Source: Pseudomonas guariconensis (GTDB taxonomy: Bacteria > Pseudomonadota > Gammaproteobacteria > Pseudomonadales > Pseudomonadaceae). From it: 64,000 nucleotides of DNA. The DNA lies in assembly GCF_015680235.1 (NCBI RefSeq), contig NZ_JADLJL010000003.1, positions 124,001 to 188,000 on the forward strand, written 5' to 3'. Below are positions 27,582-38,962 of this stretch, in pieces. A model generated the notes under the pieces. It had not been told where the DNA came from. It did no database searches and saw only the letters and a program-made list of their open reading frames with translations. Position numbers and translations under genes: made by a program. The stretch's first letter is position 1; every line of letters starts with the position of its first letter.

Positions 27582-28405
27582 GGCAGTCGCCCCATGGTAA
27601 TACGTTCGTGGTCGGCCAGGTCGCGCTGGCTGGCCACCTCGCCAAAGCCGTGGCTGGCCAGCAGTTCGCGCACCGCCGCCGCCTGGTCATAGCCGTGCTC
27701 GAGCAACAGCCAGCCGCCGGGCAGCAGGTGCTCGGGCGCCTGGGCGATGATCACGCGCAGGTCGTCCAGCCCGTCGGCGCCCGCCACCAGCGCGCTGCTG
27801 GGCTCGAAACGCACATCGCCGGCCACCAGGTGCGGGTCGTCTGTCGCGATATAGGGCGGGTTGCTGAGGATCAGGTCGAAGCGCTCGCCGGCCACGGCGT
27901 CGTACCAGTTGCTCAGGCGCACCTGGACATTGCCCAGGCCAAGGCGCTCACGGTTGCGTTCGGCCAAGGCCACGGCCTCCGGGACGCGGTCCAGCGCCGT
28001 CACCTGCCAGGCCGGGCATTCACTGGCCAAGGCCAGGGCGATGGCGCCGGTGCCGGTGCCAAGGTCGAGCACACGCGCAGGGCGAGCCGGTACTCGGGCC
28101 AGGGCCGCTTCCACCAGCAGTTCGGTCTCCGGGCGCGGGATCAACGTGTGCGGTGCCACTTCCAGGTCCAGCTTCCAGAAGCCTTGCTGGCCGAGGATAT
28201 AGGCCACCGGCTCACCGGCACGGCGGCGCGCCAGGTAGCCGGCGAACGTCTCGGCCGCCTCGCTGTCGACGATGCGCTCAGGCCAGGTGTGCAGGTAGCT
28301 GCGCGACTTGCCCAAGGCCGCGGCGAGCAACAGCTCGGCATCCAGGCGCGCGGTCGGCGAATCCGGCAGCTGCGCATTGTGCAACAGGCTGGCGATGATG
28401 GTCAT
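27575..28405 (-). CDS. prmC: Release factor glutamine methyltransferase PrmC
   Basis: PrmC methylates the glutamine of the GGQ motif in release factors RF1 and RF2. The 276-residue protein has an N-terminal helical domain, the SAM loop DLGTGTGAIALAL at 114-126 and the catalytic NPPY at 182-185. Its ATG directly follows the prfA stop codon, so the modifying enzyme is translated right after its own substrate, RF1. Confidence 0.95.
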   Translation of the reverse strand: MTIIASLLHNAQLPDSPTARLDAELLLAAALGKSRSYLHTWPERIVDSEAAETFAGYLARRRAGEPVAYILGQQGFWKLDLEVAPHTLIPRPETELLVEAALARVPARPARVLDLGTGTGAIALALASECPAWQVTALDRVPEAVALAERNRERLGLGNVQVRLSNWYDAVAGERFDLILSNPPYIATDDPHLVAGDVRFEPSSALVAGADGLDDLRVIIAQAPEHLLPGGWLLLEHGYDQAAAVRELLASHGFGEVASQRDLADHERITMGRLPC

Positions 28406-29488
28406 TCAATCCCCCAGGGCGGCCAGCTGGTCGGCCTGGTACTCGGCCAGCAGGGGCTCGATCACGGCATCGACACCGCCGGCCAGGATATCGTCGAGCG
28501 AATACAGGGTCAGGTTGATGCGGTGATCGGTCACCCGGCCCTGTGGATAATTGTAGGTGCGGATGCGCTCGGAGCGGTCGCCCGAGCCCACCAGCAGCTT
28601 GCGCTCGCTGGCGATGGCATTCTGCGCGGCGCTGGTCTGCATGTCGTTGAGCTTGGCTGACAACCACGACATGGCCCGGGCGCGGTTCTTGTGCTGGGAC
28701 CGCTCCTCCTGGCACTCGACCACGATACCGGTGGGCAAGTGAGTGATGCGGATCGCCGAGTCGGTCTTGTTGACGTGCTGACCACCGGCACCGGAGGCGC
28801 GGTAGGTGTCGACCCGCAGGTCGGCCGGGTTGATCTCGATGGCGACCTGCTCGTCCGGCTCGGGCAGCACGGCCACGGTGCACGCGGAGGTGTGGATACG
28901 GCCCTGGGATTCGGTCTCCGGCACCCGCTGCACGCGGTGCGCGCCGGACTCGAACTTGAGCTTGCCGTACACGCTCTCGCCCTCGACCCGGGCGATGATT
29001 TCCTTGTAGCCGCCGTGCTCGCCTTCGTTCTCGGAGAGAATCTCCAGGCGCCAACCACGTTTCTCGGCATAGCGCGAATACATGCGGAACAGGTCGCCAG
29101 AGAAAATCGCCGCCTCGTCGCCGCCGGTGCCGGCGCGGATTTCGAGAAACACGTTGCGACCGTCGTTGGGGTCCTTGGGCAGCAGCATACGCTGCAGCTG
29201 CGACTCCAGGCCGACCAACTGTTCCTTGGCCTCGCGGACCTCCTCGACGGCCATCTCGCGCAGGTCCGGGTCACTGTCCTTGAGCAGCGCCTGGGCACCT
29301 TCCAGATCGTCCTGGACCTTGCGCCACTCTTTATAGGCGTCGATCACCGGCTCGACTTCGGCGTACTCGCGCGAATAGGCGCGAAAACGCGTCTGGTCGG
29401 TGATGACTTCAGCATCGCCCAGCAGGGCGGTGAGTTCCTCGAAGCGGTCCTGGAGCGTGTCCAGTTTATTGAGCAGCGACGCTTTCAT
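28406..29488 (-). CDS. prfA: Peptide chain release factor 1
   Basis: RF1 recognises UAA and UAG and triggers peptide release on the ribosome. The 360-residue protein contains the codon-recognition P-x-T motif as PET at 190-192 (E. coli has PAT) and the catalytic GGQ at 235-237. Its ATG overlaps the hemA stop as ATGA. The prmC gene follows without a gap. Confidence 0.96.
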   Translation of the reverse strand: MKASLLNKLDTLQDRFEELTALLGDAEVITDQTRFRAYSREYAEVEPVIDAYKEWRKVQDDLEGAQALLKDSDPDLREMAVEEVREAKEQLVGLESQLQRMLLPKDPNDGRNVFLEIRAGTGGDEAAIFSGDLFRMYSRYAEKRGWRLEILSENEGEHGGYKEIIARVEGESVYGKLKFESGAHRVQRVPETESQGRIHTSACTVAVLPEPDEQVAIEINPADLRVDTYRASGAGGQHVNKTDSAIRITHLPTGIVVECQEERSQHKNRARAMSWLSAKLNDMQTSAAQNAIASERKLLVGSGDRSERIRTYNYPQGRVTDHRINLTLYSLDDILAGGVDAVIEPLLAEYQADQLAALGD

Positions 29489-30762
29489 TGCGGGGTCTTG
29501 TCCGTCGAGCCCTCGTTGAGGGCAAAGAGTTCCTGGGCCATGGCCAGCGCATCGAGGCGGCCTTCGGCGGAGAGCTTTTTCAGTTGCACGCTGGGCGCAT
29601 GCAGGAGTTTGTTGGTCAACCCACGCGCCAGTTGGGCCAGCACTTCTTCGGGGTTGCCGCCATTGGCCAGCAGGCGCTGGGCCTTTTGCAGTTCTTCGTC
29701 GCGCAGGCGCTCGCTTTGCTGGCGGTAGGCCTTGAGCACATCCACCGCAGCCAGCTCGCGCAGGCGCACCATGAAGTCCTCGGCGCCCACCGACACCAGT
29801 TCCTCGGCGGCCTGGGCTGCGCCCTGGCGGCTCTTGAGGTTTTCCGCGACCACTTCGTGCAGGTCGTCGACGGTATAGAGGTAGACGTCGTCCAGCTCGC
29901 CGACCTGCGGCTCGATATCCCGCGGCACGGCGATGTCGACCATGAAGATCGGCTTGTGCCGGCGCTGCTTCAGCGCGCTTTCCACTGCACCCTTGCCGAG
30001 GATCGGCAATTGGCTTGCCGTGGAGCTGATGACGATGTCGCTGTTGGCGAGCTCCTGGGGGATGTCGGACAACAGCACCGCATGGGCCCCGAACTGCTCG
30101 GCCAGGGTGCTGGCCCGTTCGAGGGTGCGATTGGCCACGACGATCCGGCGCACCCCTTGCTCGTGCAAGTGGCGGGCGACCAGGGTGATGGTCTCGCCGG
30201 CACCGATCAACAGCGCCTGGCTGCGCCCAAGGTCGCTGAAGATCTGCTTAGCCAGGCTGACGGCGGCGAAGGCCACCGAAACCGGGTTTTCGCCGATGGC
30301 GGTGTCTGTGCGCACTTGCTTGGCGGCACTGAAGGTGGCCTGGAACAGGCGCCCCAGCAGCGGGCCGATGGTGCCGGCTTCGCGGGCGACAGCGTAGGCG
30401 GACTTCATCTGACCGAGAATCTGTGGCTCGCCGAGCACCAGGGAATCCAGGCCGGAAGCGACGCGCATCATGTGCTTGACAGCATCGTGCTCCTCATGGA
30501 TGTAGGCGCTGGCGCGCAGCTCGTCGAGGCTCAGCTGGTGGTACTCGGCCAGCCATTGCAGCACCGCGTCGGCGGCCAGGTGGTCCTGCTCTATATAGAG
30601 CTCGCTGCGGTTGCAGGTCGACAGGATCGCGGCCTCGCGGCTGGCGGTCAGTCGGCAGAGCTGCTGCAGGGCATCGACCAGCTGCTCTGGCGTAAACGCC
30701 ACGCGCTCGCGTACGTCTACCGAGGCAGTCTTATGGTTGATACCAAGTGCAAGAAAGGCCAT
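29485..30762 (-). CDS. hemA: Glutamyl-tRNA reductase
   Basis: HemA reduces glutamyl-tRNA to glutamate-1-semialdehyde, the first committed step of C5-pathway tetrapyrrole synthesis. The 425-residue protein starts [20 protein letters not shown] and has the catalytic Cys50 in [13 protein letters not shown]. The NADPH domain and C-terminal dimerisation helices follow. It heads the hemA-prfA-prmC-moeB-murI operon and is divergent from the TPR lipoprotein-lolB-ispE group, with about 246 bases between. Confidence 0.96.
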   Translation of the reverse strand: MAFLALGINHKTASVDVRERVAFTPEQLVDALQQLCRLTASREAAILSTCNRSELYIEQDHLAADAVLQWLAEYHQLSLDELRASAYIHEEHDAVKHMMRVASGLDSLVLGEPQILGQMKSAYAVAREAGTIGPLLGRLFQATFSAAKQVRTDTAIGENPVSVAFAAVSLAKQIFSDLGRSQALLIGAGETITLVARHLHEQGVRRIVVANRTLERASTLAEQFGAHAVLLSDIPQELANSDIVISSTASQLPILGKGAVESALKQRRHKPIFMVDIAVPRDIEPQVGELDDVYLYTVDDLHEVVAENLKSRQGAAQAAEELVSVGAEDFMVRLRELAAVDVLKAYRQQSERLRDEELQKAQRLLANGGNPEEVLAQLARGLTNKLLHAPSVQLKKLSAEGRLDALAMAQELFALNEGSTDKTPQ

Positions 30763-31008
30763 GCAAGGTCGCTGGTTGTGACGAGAAGCCGATAATTGTC
30801 CTACTTCGCAGGTTCCAGAACAACCACCGTTCGCTATTGTCGTGATAGCAGGGGTGCATGCCTGGGGATGGCTACATGAGGACAGCTATCGCGGAACCCT
30901 CCTCCCCCCAGAAGGTCGCAGTTAACCAGACACCGCACTGGTGGGTTTGCCCTCGCGCTTGTGTCATCATGCTCCGACCGCCGGTAAGTCCTTCTTAAGC
31001 CCCTTTAT

Positions 31009-32730
31009 ATGAACAGACCTTACGCATTGCTGCTTGCCTTCGCCCTGCTCCAGGGCTGCCAGAGCCTGGCCCCGCAAACGGCCGAGCCACCCGTGGCCGA
31101 GGCCGGCAAAGGCGAACCGGAAAAGCCCGTGGTGTATGGATCGTTCAAGCAGGAAACGCTGTACAGCCTGCTGGTGGCCGAACTCGCCGGCCAGCGCAAC
31201 CGCTTCGACATCGCCCTGGCCAACTATGTCGACCAGGCCGAGAAGACCCAGGACCCAGCGGTCTCCGAGCGCGCCTACCGCATCGCCGAGTACCTGGGTG
31301 CCGACGAGCCGTCCCTGGATACCGCCCTGATCTGGGCCCGCAACGATGCGCAAAACCTCGACGCCCAACGCGCCGCCGCCATCCAGTTGGCCCGCGCCGG
31401 GCGCTACGACGAATCCATGACCTACATGGAAAAAGTCCTCCAGGGCAAAGGCGACACCCATTTCGACTTCCTCGCCCTGTCGGCCGCCGAAACCGACCAG
31501 AACACCCGCGACGGCCTGCTGCAAAGCTTCGACCGCCTGCTGGTCAAGCACCCGGACAACGGCCAGCTGGTATTCGGCAAGGCCCTGCTGCTCAACCAGG
31601 ACGGCAAGACCCAGCAAGCCCTCGACCTGCTCGAGGCGCACCCTCCACAGAACGGCGAAGTGGCCCCGGTGCTGTTGCGCGCACGCCTGCTCCAGGCCCT
31701 GGACCGCGGCCCGGAAGCCCTGCCGCTGCTGCGCGGGGCCATACGCGACAACCCCGACGACAAGCGCCTGCGTCTGACCTATGCCCGCACCCTGGTCGAA
31801 CAGGACCGCATGGCCGATGCCAAGGCCGAGTTCGAAAGCCTGCTGCAGCAGTACCCCGAGGATGACGAGCTGCGCTATTCGCTCGCCCTGGTGTGCATGG
31901 AGAACAAAAGCTGGGACGAAGCCGAAGGCTACCTGCAGGAACTGGTCGAGCGCGACAGCAATGTCGATGCCGCGCACCTGAACCTGGGCCGCATCCGCGA
32001 GGAGCGCAGCGACCCTGAAGCGGCCCTGCGCGAGTACGCCCTGGTCGGCCCAGGCCCCGACTACCTGCCGGCGCAGCTGCGCCAGGCCGACATCCTCATC
32101 GCCAACGGCCGTGCCACCGAGGCCTCGCGCCTGCTCGCCGAGGCGCGCGAAGCCCAGCCCGACTACGCCATCCAGCTGTACCTGATCGAAGCCGAGAGCT
32201 ACGGCAACAACAGCAAGGACGCCCAGGCCGAGCAGGTCCTGGCCCAGGCCATCAAGCGTTACCCGGACGACCTCAACCTGCTCTACACCCGCGCCATGTT
32301 GGCCGAAAAGCGCGATGACCTGCCGCAGATGGAAAAAGACCTGCGCGCCATCATCGAGCGCGAGCCGGAAAACGCCATGGCCCTGAACGCCCTCGGCTAT
32401 ACCCTGGCCGACCGCACCACCCGCTACGCCGAAGCCAAGGCGCTGATCGAAAAAGCCCACCAGCTCACTCCGGACGACCCGGCAGTGCTCGACAGCCTGG
32501 GCTGGGTGAATTATCGCCTGGGCAACCTCGACGAGGCCGAACGCCTGCTGCGCCAGGCCTTGGAACGCTTCCCCGACCACGAAGTGGCCGCCCACCTGGG
32601 CGAAGTCCTCTGGGCCAACGGCAAGCGCCGTGAAGCCCGCCAGGTCTGGGCCAAAGCCTTCGAAGGCCAGCCCGACAGTCCCATCCTGCGCAAGACCCTC
32701 CTGCGCCTGACCGGATCAGAGACCCTGTAG
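31009..32730 (+). CDS. Tetratricopeptide repeat lipoprotein
   Basis: The 573-residue protein has a lipoprotein signal with LLQGC (Cys17). It is followed by many TPR units, for example [20 protein letters not shown] and the C-terminal series [20 protein letters not shown] and [23 protein letters not shown] lipoproteins scaffold protein complexes in the periplasm. This one sits directly upstream of lolB, as commonly seen in pseudomonads, but its partner is unknown. The start has no strong ribosome binding site. Confidence 0.88.
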   Translation: MNRPYALLLAFALLQGCQSLAPQTAEPPVAEAGKGEPEKPVVYGSFKQETLYSLLVAELAGQRNRFDIALANYVDQAEKTQDPAVSERAYRIAEYLGADEPSLDTALIWARNDAQNLDAQRAAAIQLARAGRYDESMTYMEKVLQGKGDTHFDFLALSAAETDQNTRDGLLQSFDRLLVKHPDNGQLVFGKALLLNQDGKTQQALDLLEAHPPQNGEVAPVLLRARLLQALDRGPEALPLLRGAIRDNPDDKRLRLTYARTLVEQDRMADAKAEFESLLQQYPEDDELRYSLALVCMENKSWDEAEGYLQELVERDSNVDAAHLNLGRIREERSDPEAALREYALVGPGPDYLPAQLRQADILIANGRATEASRLLAEAREAQPDYAIQLYLIEAESYGNNSKDAQAEQVLAQAIKRYPDDLNLLYTRAMLAEKRDDLPQMEKDLRAIIEREPENAMALNALGYTLADRTTRYAEAKALIEKAHQLTPDDPAVLDSLGWVNYRLGNLDEAERLLRQALERFPDHEVAAHLGEVLWANGKRREARQVWAKAFEGQPDSPILRKTLLRLTGSETL

Positions 32731-32732
32731 AT

Positions 32733-33350
32733 ATGTTCCTGCGTCATTGCATTACCTTCACCCTGATCGCCCTGCTCGCCGGCTGCGCCGGTTTCACCAG
32801 CCGCGAAGCCTTGCACGGTCAAGGCGACCCGCAGCAGTGGCGTGCCCATAAAGCGCAGTTGAGCACCCTCGACGGCTGGCAAATCAACGGCAAGGTCGGT
32901 ATCCGCGCCCCACGCGACTCCGGCAGCGGCACCCTGTTCTGGCTGCAACGCCAGGACTACTACGACATTCGTCTGGCCGGCCCCTTGGGCCGTGGCGCCG
33001 CCCGCCTGACCGGACGCCCCGGCGGCGTGGTACTGGAGGTGGCCAACCAGGGCCGCTACGAAGCGCCAAGCCCTGAAGCCCTGCTCGAAGAGCAGCTCGG
33101 CTGGCAGTTGCCGGTCTCGCACCTGGTGTGGTGGGTTCGCGGCCTGCCCGCGCCCGACAGCAAGAGCCAGCTGACCCTGGACGGCGACAGCCGCCTGGCC
33201 AGCCTGAAGCAGGACGGCTGGCAGGTCGAGTACCTGAGCTACACCCAGCAGAACGGCTATTGGCTGCCCGAGCGCCTGAAGCTGCACGGCCAGGACCTGG
33301 ACGTCACCCTGGTGGTCAAGGACTGGCAACCCCGCCAGCTGGGGCGCTGA
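32733..33350 (+). CDS. lolB: Outer-membrane lipoprotein receptor LolB
   Basis: LolB accepts lipoproteins from LolA and inserts them into the outer membrane. It is itself a lipoprotein, with LLAGC placing the lipidated Cys at 18. The 205-residue length, the segment [20 protein letters not shown] and the C-terminal WQPRQL match the family. The gene begins two bases after the TPR gene stop and is followed after three bases by ispE. Confidence 0.94.
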   Translation: MFLRHCITFTLIALLAGCAGFTSREALHGQGDPQQWRAHKAQLSTLDGWQINGKVGIRAPRDSGSGTLFWLQRQDYYDIRLAGPLGRGAARLTGRPGGVVLEVANQGRYEAPSPEALLEEQLGWQLPVSHLVWWVRGLPAPDSKSQLTLDGDSRLASLKQDGWQVEYLSYTQQNGYWLPERLKLHGQDLDVTLVVKDWQPRQLGR

Positions 33351-33353
33351 TCC

Positions 33354-34214
33354 ATGGGCACGCTGACCCTGCCGGCCCCGGCCAAGCTCAACCTGTGGCT
33401 GCACATCACCGGCCGCCGCCCGGACGGCTATCACGAGCTGGAAACCGTGTTCCAGTTCCTCGACCACGGCGACGAGCTCAGCTTCGCCCTGCGTGACGAC
33501 GGCCAGGTCCGCCTACACACCGAGATCGAAGCGGTCCCCCACGACAGCAACCTGATCGTGCGCGCAGCCCGCATGCTGCAGGCACAATCCGGCACCTCGC
33601 TGGGCGCCGACATCTGGCTGGACAAAGTCCTGCCCATGGGTGGCGGCATCGGTGGCGGCAGCTCCGATGCCGCCACCACCCTGCTGGCGCTGGCACACCT
33701 GTGGCAACTGGACTGGAACGAAGACCGCCTGGCCGCCCTGGGCCTAGCCCTCGGCGCCGACGTGCCGGTGTTCGTGCGTGGCCATGCCGCCTTCGCCCAG
33801 GGGGTGGGCGAGCAACTGACCCCGGTCGACCCCGAAGAGCCCTGGTACGTCGTGCTGGTGCCGCAAGTGTCTGTCAGCACAGCGGAAATTTTTTCGCATC
33901 CAGAGTTGACACGTGATTCCCTCCCCCTTAAGATGCGCCCCGTTCCCGAGGGAAACAGTCGAAATGACTGCCAACCGGTGGTCGAGCAACGTTATCCAGA
34001 AGTTCGCAATGCGTTGAATTCCCTGGGTAAATATACGGAAGCTCGAATGACCGGCACTGGAAGTTGCGTGTTTGGGGCCTTCCCAAGCAAAGCCGAAGCT
34101 GATAAAGTTCTGGCCCTTCTTTCAGAGACCCAAACAGGGTTTGTGGCAAAGGGAAGCAATATTTCGATGTTGCATCGCAAGCTGCAAAGTCTGATCAAGA
34201 AGTCGAGTGCCTAG
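33354..34214 (+). CDS. ispE: 4-diphosphocytidyl-2-C-methyl-D-erythritol kinase
   Basis: IspE phosphorylates CDP-methylerythritol in the MEP pathway to isoprenoids. The 286-residue GHMP kinase has the ATP-binding [15 protein letters not shown] at 94-108 and the opening [20 protein letters not shown]. Codon use becomes visibly less GC-rich in the last 100 codons (from about 33880), but the reading frame and family match continue. It is the last gene before tRNA-Gln. Confidence 0.95.
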   Translation: MGTLTLPAPAKLNLWLHITGRRPDGYHELETVFQFLDHGDELSFALRDDGQVRLHTEIEAVPHDSNLIVRAARMLQAQSGTSLGADIWLDKVLPMGGGIGGGSSDAATTLLALAHLWQLDWNEDRLAALGLALGADVPVFVRGHAAFAQGVGEQLTPVDPEEPWYVVLVPQVSVSTAEIFSHPELTRDSLPLKMRPVPEGNSRNDCQPVVEQRYPEVRNALNSLGKYTEARMTGTGSCVFGAFPSKAEADKVLALLSETQTGFVAKGSNISMLHRKLQSLIKKSSA

Positions 34215-34233
34215 CGCTCGCAGCAACAGATAC

Positions 34234-34308
34234 AGGGGCGTCGCCAAGCGGTAAGGCAGCAGGTTTTGATCCTGCCATGCGTTGGTTCGAATCCAGCCGC
34301 CCCTGCCA
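34234..34308 (+). tRNA. tRNA-Gln (anticodon TTG)
   Basis: The acceptor stem AGGGGCG/CGCCCCT, the anticodon stem GCAGG/CCTGC with loop TTTTGAT (anticodon TTG at 34266-34268), the T arm with GGTTCGAATCC and an encoded 3' CCA give a complete 75-base tRNA. It lies between ispE and prs, a conserved position in gammaproteobacteria. Confidence 0.95.
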
Positions 34309-34355
34309 TTTTCCTTATACTCATCCAGGTTACCCTCAGCCTTCAGGTACTGCGC

Positions 34356-35297
34356 GTGTCCAAGATGATGGTCTTCACGGGGAATGCCAACCCCGATCTG
34401 GCTCGGCGTGTTGTACGTCAGCTGCATATTCCACTGGGTGATGTTTCTGTCGGTAAATTCTCCGACGGCGAAATCAGTGCTGAGATCAATGAAAATGTTC
34501 GTGGTAAGGACGTCTTCATCATCCAGCCAACCTGTGCTCCTACCAATGACAATCTGATGGAACTGGTGGTGATGGCCGACGCCTTCCGCCGCTCCTCAGC
34601 GTCTCGAATCACCGCCGTGATTCCCTACTTCGGATACGCCCGCCAGGACCGTCGTCCGCGTTCGGCACGTGTAGCCATCAGCGCCAAAGTCGTCGCTGAC
34701 ATGCTCACTGTCGTGGGTATCGACCGTGTACTCACCGTCGACCTGCACGCTGACCAGATCCAGGGCTTCTTCGATATCCCCGTCGACAACATCTACGGCT
34801 CGCCCGTACTGGTCGACGATATCGAAGACCAGCGTTTCGAGAACCTGATGATCGTCTCCCCGGACATCGGTGGCGTGGTACGTGCGCGTGCCGTGGCCAA
34901 GTCCCTGGGCGTCGACCTCGGGATCATCGACAAACGCCGCGAAAAGGCCAACCATTCCGAGGTCATGCACATCATCGGCGATGTCGAGGGGCGCACCTGC
35001 ATCCTGGTAGACGACATGGTCGATACCGCCGGCACCCTGTGCCACGCGGCCAAGGCCCTGAAAGAACACGGTGCTGCCAAGGTTTACGCCTACTGCACAC
35101 ACCCTGTCCTGTCGGGCCGTGCGATCGAGAACATCGAGAAGTCGGTACTGGACGAGCTGGTGGTGACCAACACCGTCCCGCTGTCCGCCGCTGCTCAAGC
35201 CTGTGACCGTATCCGCCAGCTGGATATCGCACCGGTTGTCGCTGAAGCGGTACGTCGCATCAGCAACGAAGAATCGATCAGCGCGATGTTCCGCTAA
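34356..35297 (+). CDS. prs: Ribose-phosphate pyrophosphokinase
   Basis: Prs makes PRPP from ribose 5-phosphate and ATP, feeding purine, pyrimidine, histidine, tryptophan and NAD synthesis and the salvage enzymes hpt and upp of this window. The 313-residue protein has [18 protein letters not shown] (ATP loop) and the PRPP-binding [15 protein letters not shown] at 214-228. GTG at 34356 is chosen as start because it gives the family opening [16 protein letters not shown]; an in-frame ATG lies three codons further. A strong terminator follows. Confidence 0.95.
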   Translation: MSKMMVFTGNANPDLARRVVRQLHIPLGDVSVGKFSDGEISAEINENVRGKDVFIIQPTCAPTNDNLMELVVMADAFRRSSASRITAVIPYFGYARQDRRPRSARVAISAKVVADMLTVVGIDRVLTVDLHADQIQGFFDIPVDNIYGSPVLVDDIEDQRFENLMIVSPDIGGVVRARAVAKSLGVDLGIIDKRREKANHSEVMHIIGDVEGRTCILVDDMVDTAGTLCHAAKALKEHGAAKVYAYCTHPVLSGRAIENIEKSVLDELVVTNTVPLSAAAQACDRIRQLDIAPVVAEAVRRISNEESISAMFR

Positions 35298-35321
35298 GCG
35301 GAACAGACGCTGACGAAAAGC

Positions 35322-35360
35322 GCCCCGCCCCGACACTGGTTGTCGGGGCGGGGCTTTTTT
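35322..35360 (+). terminator. Intrinsic terminator after prs
   Basis: GCCCCGCCCCGACA pairs perfectly with TGTCGGGGCGGGGC around a five-base loop and is followed by six T. This is one of the strongest hairpins in the window and separates prs from rplY. Confidence 0.93.
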
Positions 35361-35418
35361 GCCATCCCCGTTGGCGCTGGTCGCAAACGCCCTCGGGAGG
35401 CTATTTTGGAGAAACAAA

Positions 35419-36015
35419 ATGACTGACTTCACCCTGAACGCCCAAGCGCGTACTGACCTGGGGAAAGGTGCGAGCCGCCGCCTGCGTCATTCCGCCAGCA
35501 TCCCTGCCGTTGTTTACGGTGGTGATAAAGAAGCCCAATCCCTGACCATCGTGGCCAAGGAAATCGCCAAGCTGTTCGAAAACGAGGCTGCCTTCAGCCA
35601 CGTTCTGGAACTGAATGTCGACGGCGCCAAGCAGAACGTCGTGGTCAAGGCCCTGCAGCGTCACCCGGCCAAAGGCTTCATCATGCACGCCGACTTCGTT
35701 CGCGTCGTTGCTGGCCAGAAGCTGACTGCCAAGGTACCGGTTCACTTCATCAACGAAGAAGCCCCGGTCAAGAAAGGCGGCGAGATCTCCCACGTCGAGT
35801 CCGAGATCGAAGTGTCCTGCGAAGCCAAGGACCTGCCTGAATTCATCGAGGTCGACCTGGCCAACGCTGAAATCGGCACCATCATCCACCTGTCGGACCT
35901 GAAAGCTCCGAAAGGCGTAGAGTTCGTCGCTCTGGCCCACGGTGATGACAAAGCTGTTGCCAACGTCCACGCCCCGCGCGTTGCCGCTGAAGCAGCTGAA
36001 GGCGCTGCCGAGTAA
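35419..36015 (+). CDS. rplY: 50S ribosomal protein L25, Ctc form
   Basis: L25 binds 5S rRNA in the large subunit. At 198 residues this is the long Ctc-type form, with the N-terminal L25 domain ([20 protein letters not shown]) and a C-terminal beta domain ending in an alanine-rich tail. The start follows TTGGAG. Codon use is highly biased, as expected for a highly expressed ribosomal gene. pth follows 79 bases downstream, the usual neighbour. Confidence 0.95.
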   Translation: MTDFTLNAQARTDLGKGASRRLRHSASIPAVVYGGDKEAQSLTIVAKEIAKLFENEAAFSHVLELNVDGAKQNVVVKALQRHPAKGFIMHADFVRVVAGQKLTAKVPVHFINEEAPVKKGGEISHVESEIEVSCEAKDLPEFIEVDLANAEIGTIIHLSDLKAPKGVEFVALAHGDDKAVANVHAPRVAAEAAEGAAE

Positions 36016-36094
36016 TCCACTCGCGCGCCGGCGTTGATCGGGTTACAGTGCCGCGCGCACCGTAACCCACCAACTCCAAGGAAGAGCCCCTGAC

Positions 36095-36679
36095 GTGACC
36101 GCCATCCAGTTGATCGTCGGCCTGGGTAACCCCGGCCCCGAATACGAACAGACCCGGCATAACGCAGGGGCTCTTTTCGTAGAACGCCTTGCCAGCGCCC
36201 AGCGCGTTTCGCTGTCCGCTGACAAAAAATATTTCGGCCTGACGGCGAAGTTCAGCCATCAGGGCAACGATGTTCGCCTGCTGATCCCCACCACCTACAT
36301 GAATCGCAGCGGCCAGTCCGTAGCGGCCTTGGCCAATTTCTTCCGCATCAAGCCGGAAGCGATCCTGGTGGCGCATGACGAACTCGACCTGCCTCCGGGC
36401 GTCGCCAAACTCAAGAAGGGCGGCGGCCATGGTGGGCACAACGGCCTGCGCGACATCATCGCGCAGCTCGGCAACCAGAACGACTTCCACCGCCTGCGGC
36501 TTGGCATCGGCCACCCGGGCGACGCCAAACTGGTCTCCAACTTCGTCCTGGGCCGCGCACCGCGCGCCGAGCAGGAGAAGCTCGACGCCAGCATCGATTT
36601 TGCCCTCGGCGTGATGCCGGACGTCCTCGCCGGCGACTTCGCCAAGGCGATGCGCGAACTGCACAGCCAGAAGGCCTGA
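36095..36679 (+). CDS. pth: Peptidyl-tRNA hydrolase
   Basis: Pth cleaves peptidyl-tRNAs released from stalled ribosomes. The 194-residue protein has [20 protein letters not shown], with the catalytic His at about residue 22, and MNRSGQSV and [13 protein letters not shown] further on. The GTG at 36095 is the start, behind AAGGAAGAG, and gives the family N-terminus [14 protein letters not shown]. ychF follows after 22 bases. Confidence 0.95.
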   Translation: MTAIQLIVGLGNPGPEYEQTRHNAGALFVERLASAQRVSLSADKKYFGLTAKFSHQGNDVRLLIPTTYMNRSGQSVAALANFFRIKPEAILVAHDELDLPPGVAKLKKGGGHGGHNGLRDIIAQLGNQNDFHRLRLGIGHPGDAKLVSNFVLGRAPRAEQEKLDASIDFALGVMPDVLAGDFAKAMRELHSQKA

Positions 36680-36701
36680 TTTCCTAGAGAGGGGAATACC
36701 C

Positions 36702-37802
36702 ATGGGTTTCAATTGCGGCATCGTCGGCCTGCCCAACGTCGGCAAGTCCACCCTGTTCAACGCCCTGACCAAGTCCGGCATCGCGGCAGAGAACTTCCCC
36801 TTCTGCACCATCGAGCCGAACAGCGGCATCGTGCCGATGCCCGACGCACGCCTGGACGCCCTGGCCGCGATCGTCAAGCCTGAACGCGTGCTGCCCACCA
36901 CCATGGAATTCGTCGACATCGCCGGCCTGGTCGCTGGCGCTTCGAAAGGTGAAGGCCTGGGCAACAAGTTCCTCGCCAACATCCGCGAGACCGACGCCAT
37001 CGCCCATGTGGTGCGCTGCTTCGAAGACGAGAACGTGATCCACGTCTCCAACAGCGTCGACCCCAAGCGTGACATCGAGATCATCGACCTGGAACTGATC
37101 TTCGCCGACCTCGACAGCTGCGAGAAGCAACTGCAGAAGGTCGCACGCAACGCCAAGGGCGGCGACAAGGACGCCTTGGCACAGAAGGCTCTGCTGGAAA
37201 AACTCATCGCCCACTTCACCGACGGCAAGCCGGCCCGCAGCCTGATGAAGGACATGAGCGCCGAAGAGAAGGCCGTTATCCGCGGCTTCCACCTGCTGAC
37301 CAGCAAGCCGGTGATGTACATCGCCAACGTTGCCGAGGACGGCTTCGAGAACAACCCGCACCTGGACGTGGTCAAGGCCATCGCCGAGGAAGAAGGCGCG
37401 ATCGTGGTGCCGGTGTGCAACAAGATCGAAGCCGAGATCGCCGAGCTGGAAGAAGGTGAAGAGAAGGACATGTTCCTCGAGGCCCTGGGCCTGGAAGAGC
37501 CTGGCCTGAACCGCGTGATCCGCGCCGGTTACAGCCTGCTCAACCTGCAGACCTACTTCACCGCCGGTGTGAAGGAAGTCCGCGCCTGGACCGTACGCGT
37601 CGGCGCCACCGCCCCGCAAGCCGCTGCCGTTATCCACACCGACTTCGAGAAAGGCTTCATCCGCGCCGAAGTGGTGGCCTACGACGACTTCATCCAGTTC
37701 AAGGGTGAGGGCGGCGCCAAGGAAGCCGGCAAATGGCGCCTGGAAGGCAAGGACTACATCGTCAAGGACGGCGATGTGATGCACTTCCGCTTCAACGTGT
37801 GA
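36702..37802 (+). CDS. ychF: Redox-regulated ATPase YchF (Obg family)
   Basis: The 366-residue P-loop protein starts [20 protein letters not shown], with the G1 loop at 9-17. It ends in a TGS-like domain ([20 protein letters not shown] through [11 protein letters not shown]). YchF binds ATP in preference to GTP and associates with ribosomes, with roles in stress responses. The pth-ychF pair is conserved. A perfect intrinsic terminator follows. Confidence 0.95.
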   Translation: MGFNCGIVGLPNVGKSTLFNALTKSGIAAENFPFCTIEPNSGIVPMPDARLDALAAIVKPERVLPTTMEFVDIAGLVAGASKGEGLGNKFLANIRETDAIAHVVRCFEDENVIHVSNSVDPKRDIEIIDLELIFADLDSCEKQLQKVARNAKGGDKDALAQKALLEKLIAHFTDGKPARSLMKDMSAEEKAVIRGFHLLTSKPVMYIANVAEDGFENNPHLDVVKAIAEEEGAIVVPVCNKIEAEIAELEEGEEKDMFLEALGLEEPGLNRVIRAGYSLLNLQTYFTAGVKEVRAWTVRVGATAPQAAAVIHTDFEKGFIRAEVVAYDDFIQFKGEGGAKEAGKWRLEGKDYIVKDGDVMHFRFNV

Positions 37803-37816
37803 TAACCATACGTTAG

Positions 37817-37859
37817 AAAAAACCCCTTGAGGACAGGCGCCTCAAGGGGTTTTTCTTTT
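37817..37859 (+). terminator. Intrinsic terminator after ychF
   Basis: AAAAACCCCTTGAGG pairs with CCTCAAGGGGTTTTT around a seven-base loop, with further T residues. The A-rich left arm also makes it usable from the opposite direction, where the aaeA-like gene ends. Confidence 0.93.
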
Positions 37860-37869
37860 GGCGCCTGCC

Positions 37870-37960
37870 CTTGTAAGAGCGGCGGTGCGGCGGTCCGACT
37901 TGTCCCGCGATCAAGGGCGCAGCCCTTGCCAGGCGACGGTGATATGACAAGCCCGCTCCT
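37870..37960. repeat. Degenerate REP pair
   Basis: A rearranged REP core (GAGCGGCGGTGCGGCGGTCC, then ACTTGTCCCGCGATCAAGGG) and a second partial copy ending in CAAGCCCGCTCC lie between the convergent ychF and aaeA-like genes. Confidence 0.6.
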
Positions 37961-38013
37961 TGTGACTGGTGCTGCTGGCCAGGCGAACCAGGCAGCGACG
38001 GCCCACTCAAACA

Positions 38014-38961
38014 CTATTCAAGAATGGTGACCGTCGCGGTAGTGCCCGCGCGCAGTGGTGGCGCATCGGCCGCGCGCTCCAGGCGCAGACGCACCGGGAT
38101 GCGCTGGGCCAGCTTGACCCAGGTGTAGCTCGGGTTGACGTTGGCCAGCAGGCGGTTGCCCGGCTGGTTCTCCCGGTCGGTGATCGCATAGGCGATGCTT
38201 TCCACGGTGCCTTGCAGCCGCTCGCCGCTCATCAATTCGATGCGTGCCCGGCTGCCGATCTTGATCTTCGGCAGCTTGGTTTCCTCGAAGTAACCGCTGA
38301 CATGGAACGACTCGCTGTCCACCAGGGCCAGCAGCGGCGCGCCGGGCTGGGCGAAGTCACCCTGACGGGTCAGCAGGTTGGTCACGTAGCCATTGACCGG
38401 GGCGCTCACGCGGGTGTGTTCAAGGTCCAGGCGCGCTTGCTTGAGCGTGGCTTCGGCGAGTTTCACATTGGCCTGCGCCAGCCCCAGGTTGGATTGCTCG
38501 CGCAGCAGGTCCGCCTGGGCCACGGCGACATCGGTGCCGGACTTTTCCCATTCTTCGGCAGAAATCGCCGACATCGATTGCAGCTTACGGCGCCGTTGCT
38601 CCTCGCTGCGCCGCTGCTTGAGCAACGCCTCGCTGGCGACGATGGCGGCCTGTGATTGCCCCAGGGTGGCTCGGGCCACCTCGACTGCGCGCTCGGCATG
38701 CAGCACGGCCAGTTCGTAGCGGGCAGGGTCGATCTGCAACAGCAAGTCGCCGCGGTGGACGAACTGGTTGTCCTGCACAGGTAGCTCGATGATGCGCCCG
38801 GCGACTTCCGCCGACAAGGTCACCACATCCGCGCGTACCCGCGCATCGCGGGTCCAGGGCGCGCGGGTGTAGTAGTTCCAGGCGAGCCAGACCAGGCCGA
38901 CGGCAATCGCCAACACCACCAAAGTCAAGGCCTTGGCCACAACAGGTTTCAACGCAGGCAT
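38014..38961 (-). CDS. aaeA: AaeA-like efflux periplasmic adaptor (HlyD family)
   Basis: The 315-residue protein has one N-terminal membrane helix (ALTLVVLAIAVGLVWLAWNY), a lipoyl/biotinyl-like domain, a coiled-coil hairpin around residues 85-170 and a beta-barrel region with SAPVNGYVTNLL. Such adaptors link an inner-membrane pump to an outer-membrane channel. With the DUF1656 and FUSC genes upstream it matches E. coli AaeXAB, which exports aromatic carboxylic acids such as p-hydroxybenzoate. The ATG giving MPALKPVVAK starts one base after the DUF1656 stop. The substrate here is inferred from homology. Confidence 0.85.
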   Translation of the reverse strand: MPALKPVVAKALTLVVLAIAVGLVWLAWNYYTRAPWTRDARVRADVVTLSAEVAGRIIELPVQDNQFVHRGDLLLQIDPARYELAVLHAERAVEVARATLGQSQAAIVASEALLKQRRSEEQRRRKLQSMSAISAEEWEKSGTDVAVAQADLLREQSNLGLAQANVKLAEATLKQARLDLEHTRVSAPVNGYVTNLLTRQGDFAQPGAPLLALVDSESFHVSGYFEETKLPKIKIGSRARIELMSGERLQGTVESIAYAITDRENQPGNRLLANVNPSYTWVKLAQRIPVRLRLERAADAPPLRAGTTATVTILE

Positions 38962-38962
38962 T

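Noticed and set aside
33880..34214. Change to lower-GC codon use at the end of ispE considered as a recombination junction
   Set aside because: The reading frame and family match continue to the normal C-terminus, and the shift carries on into the tRNA/prs promoter region, so local constraint is a simpler explanation.
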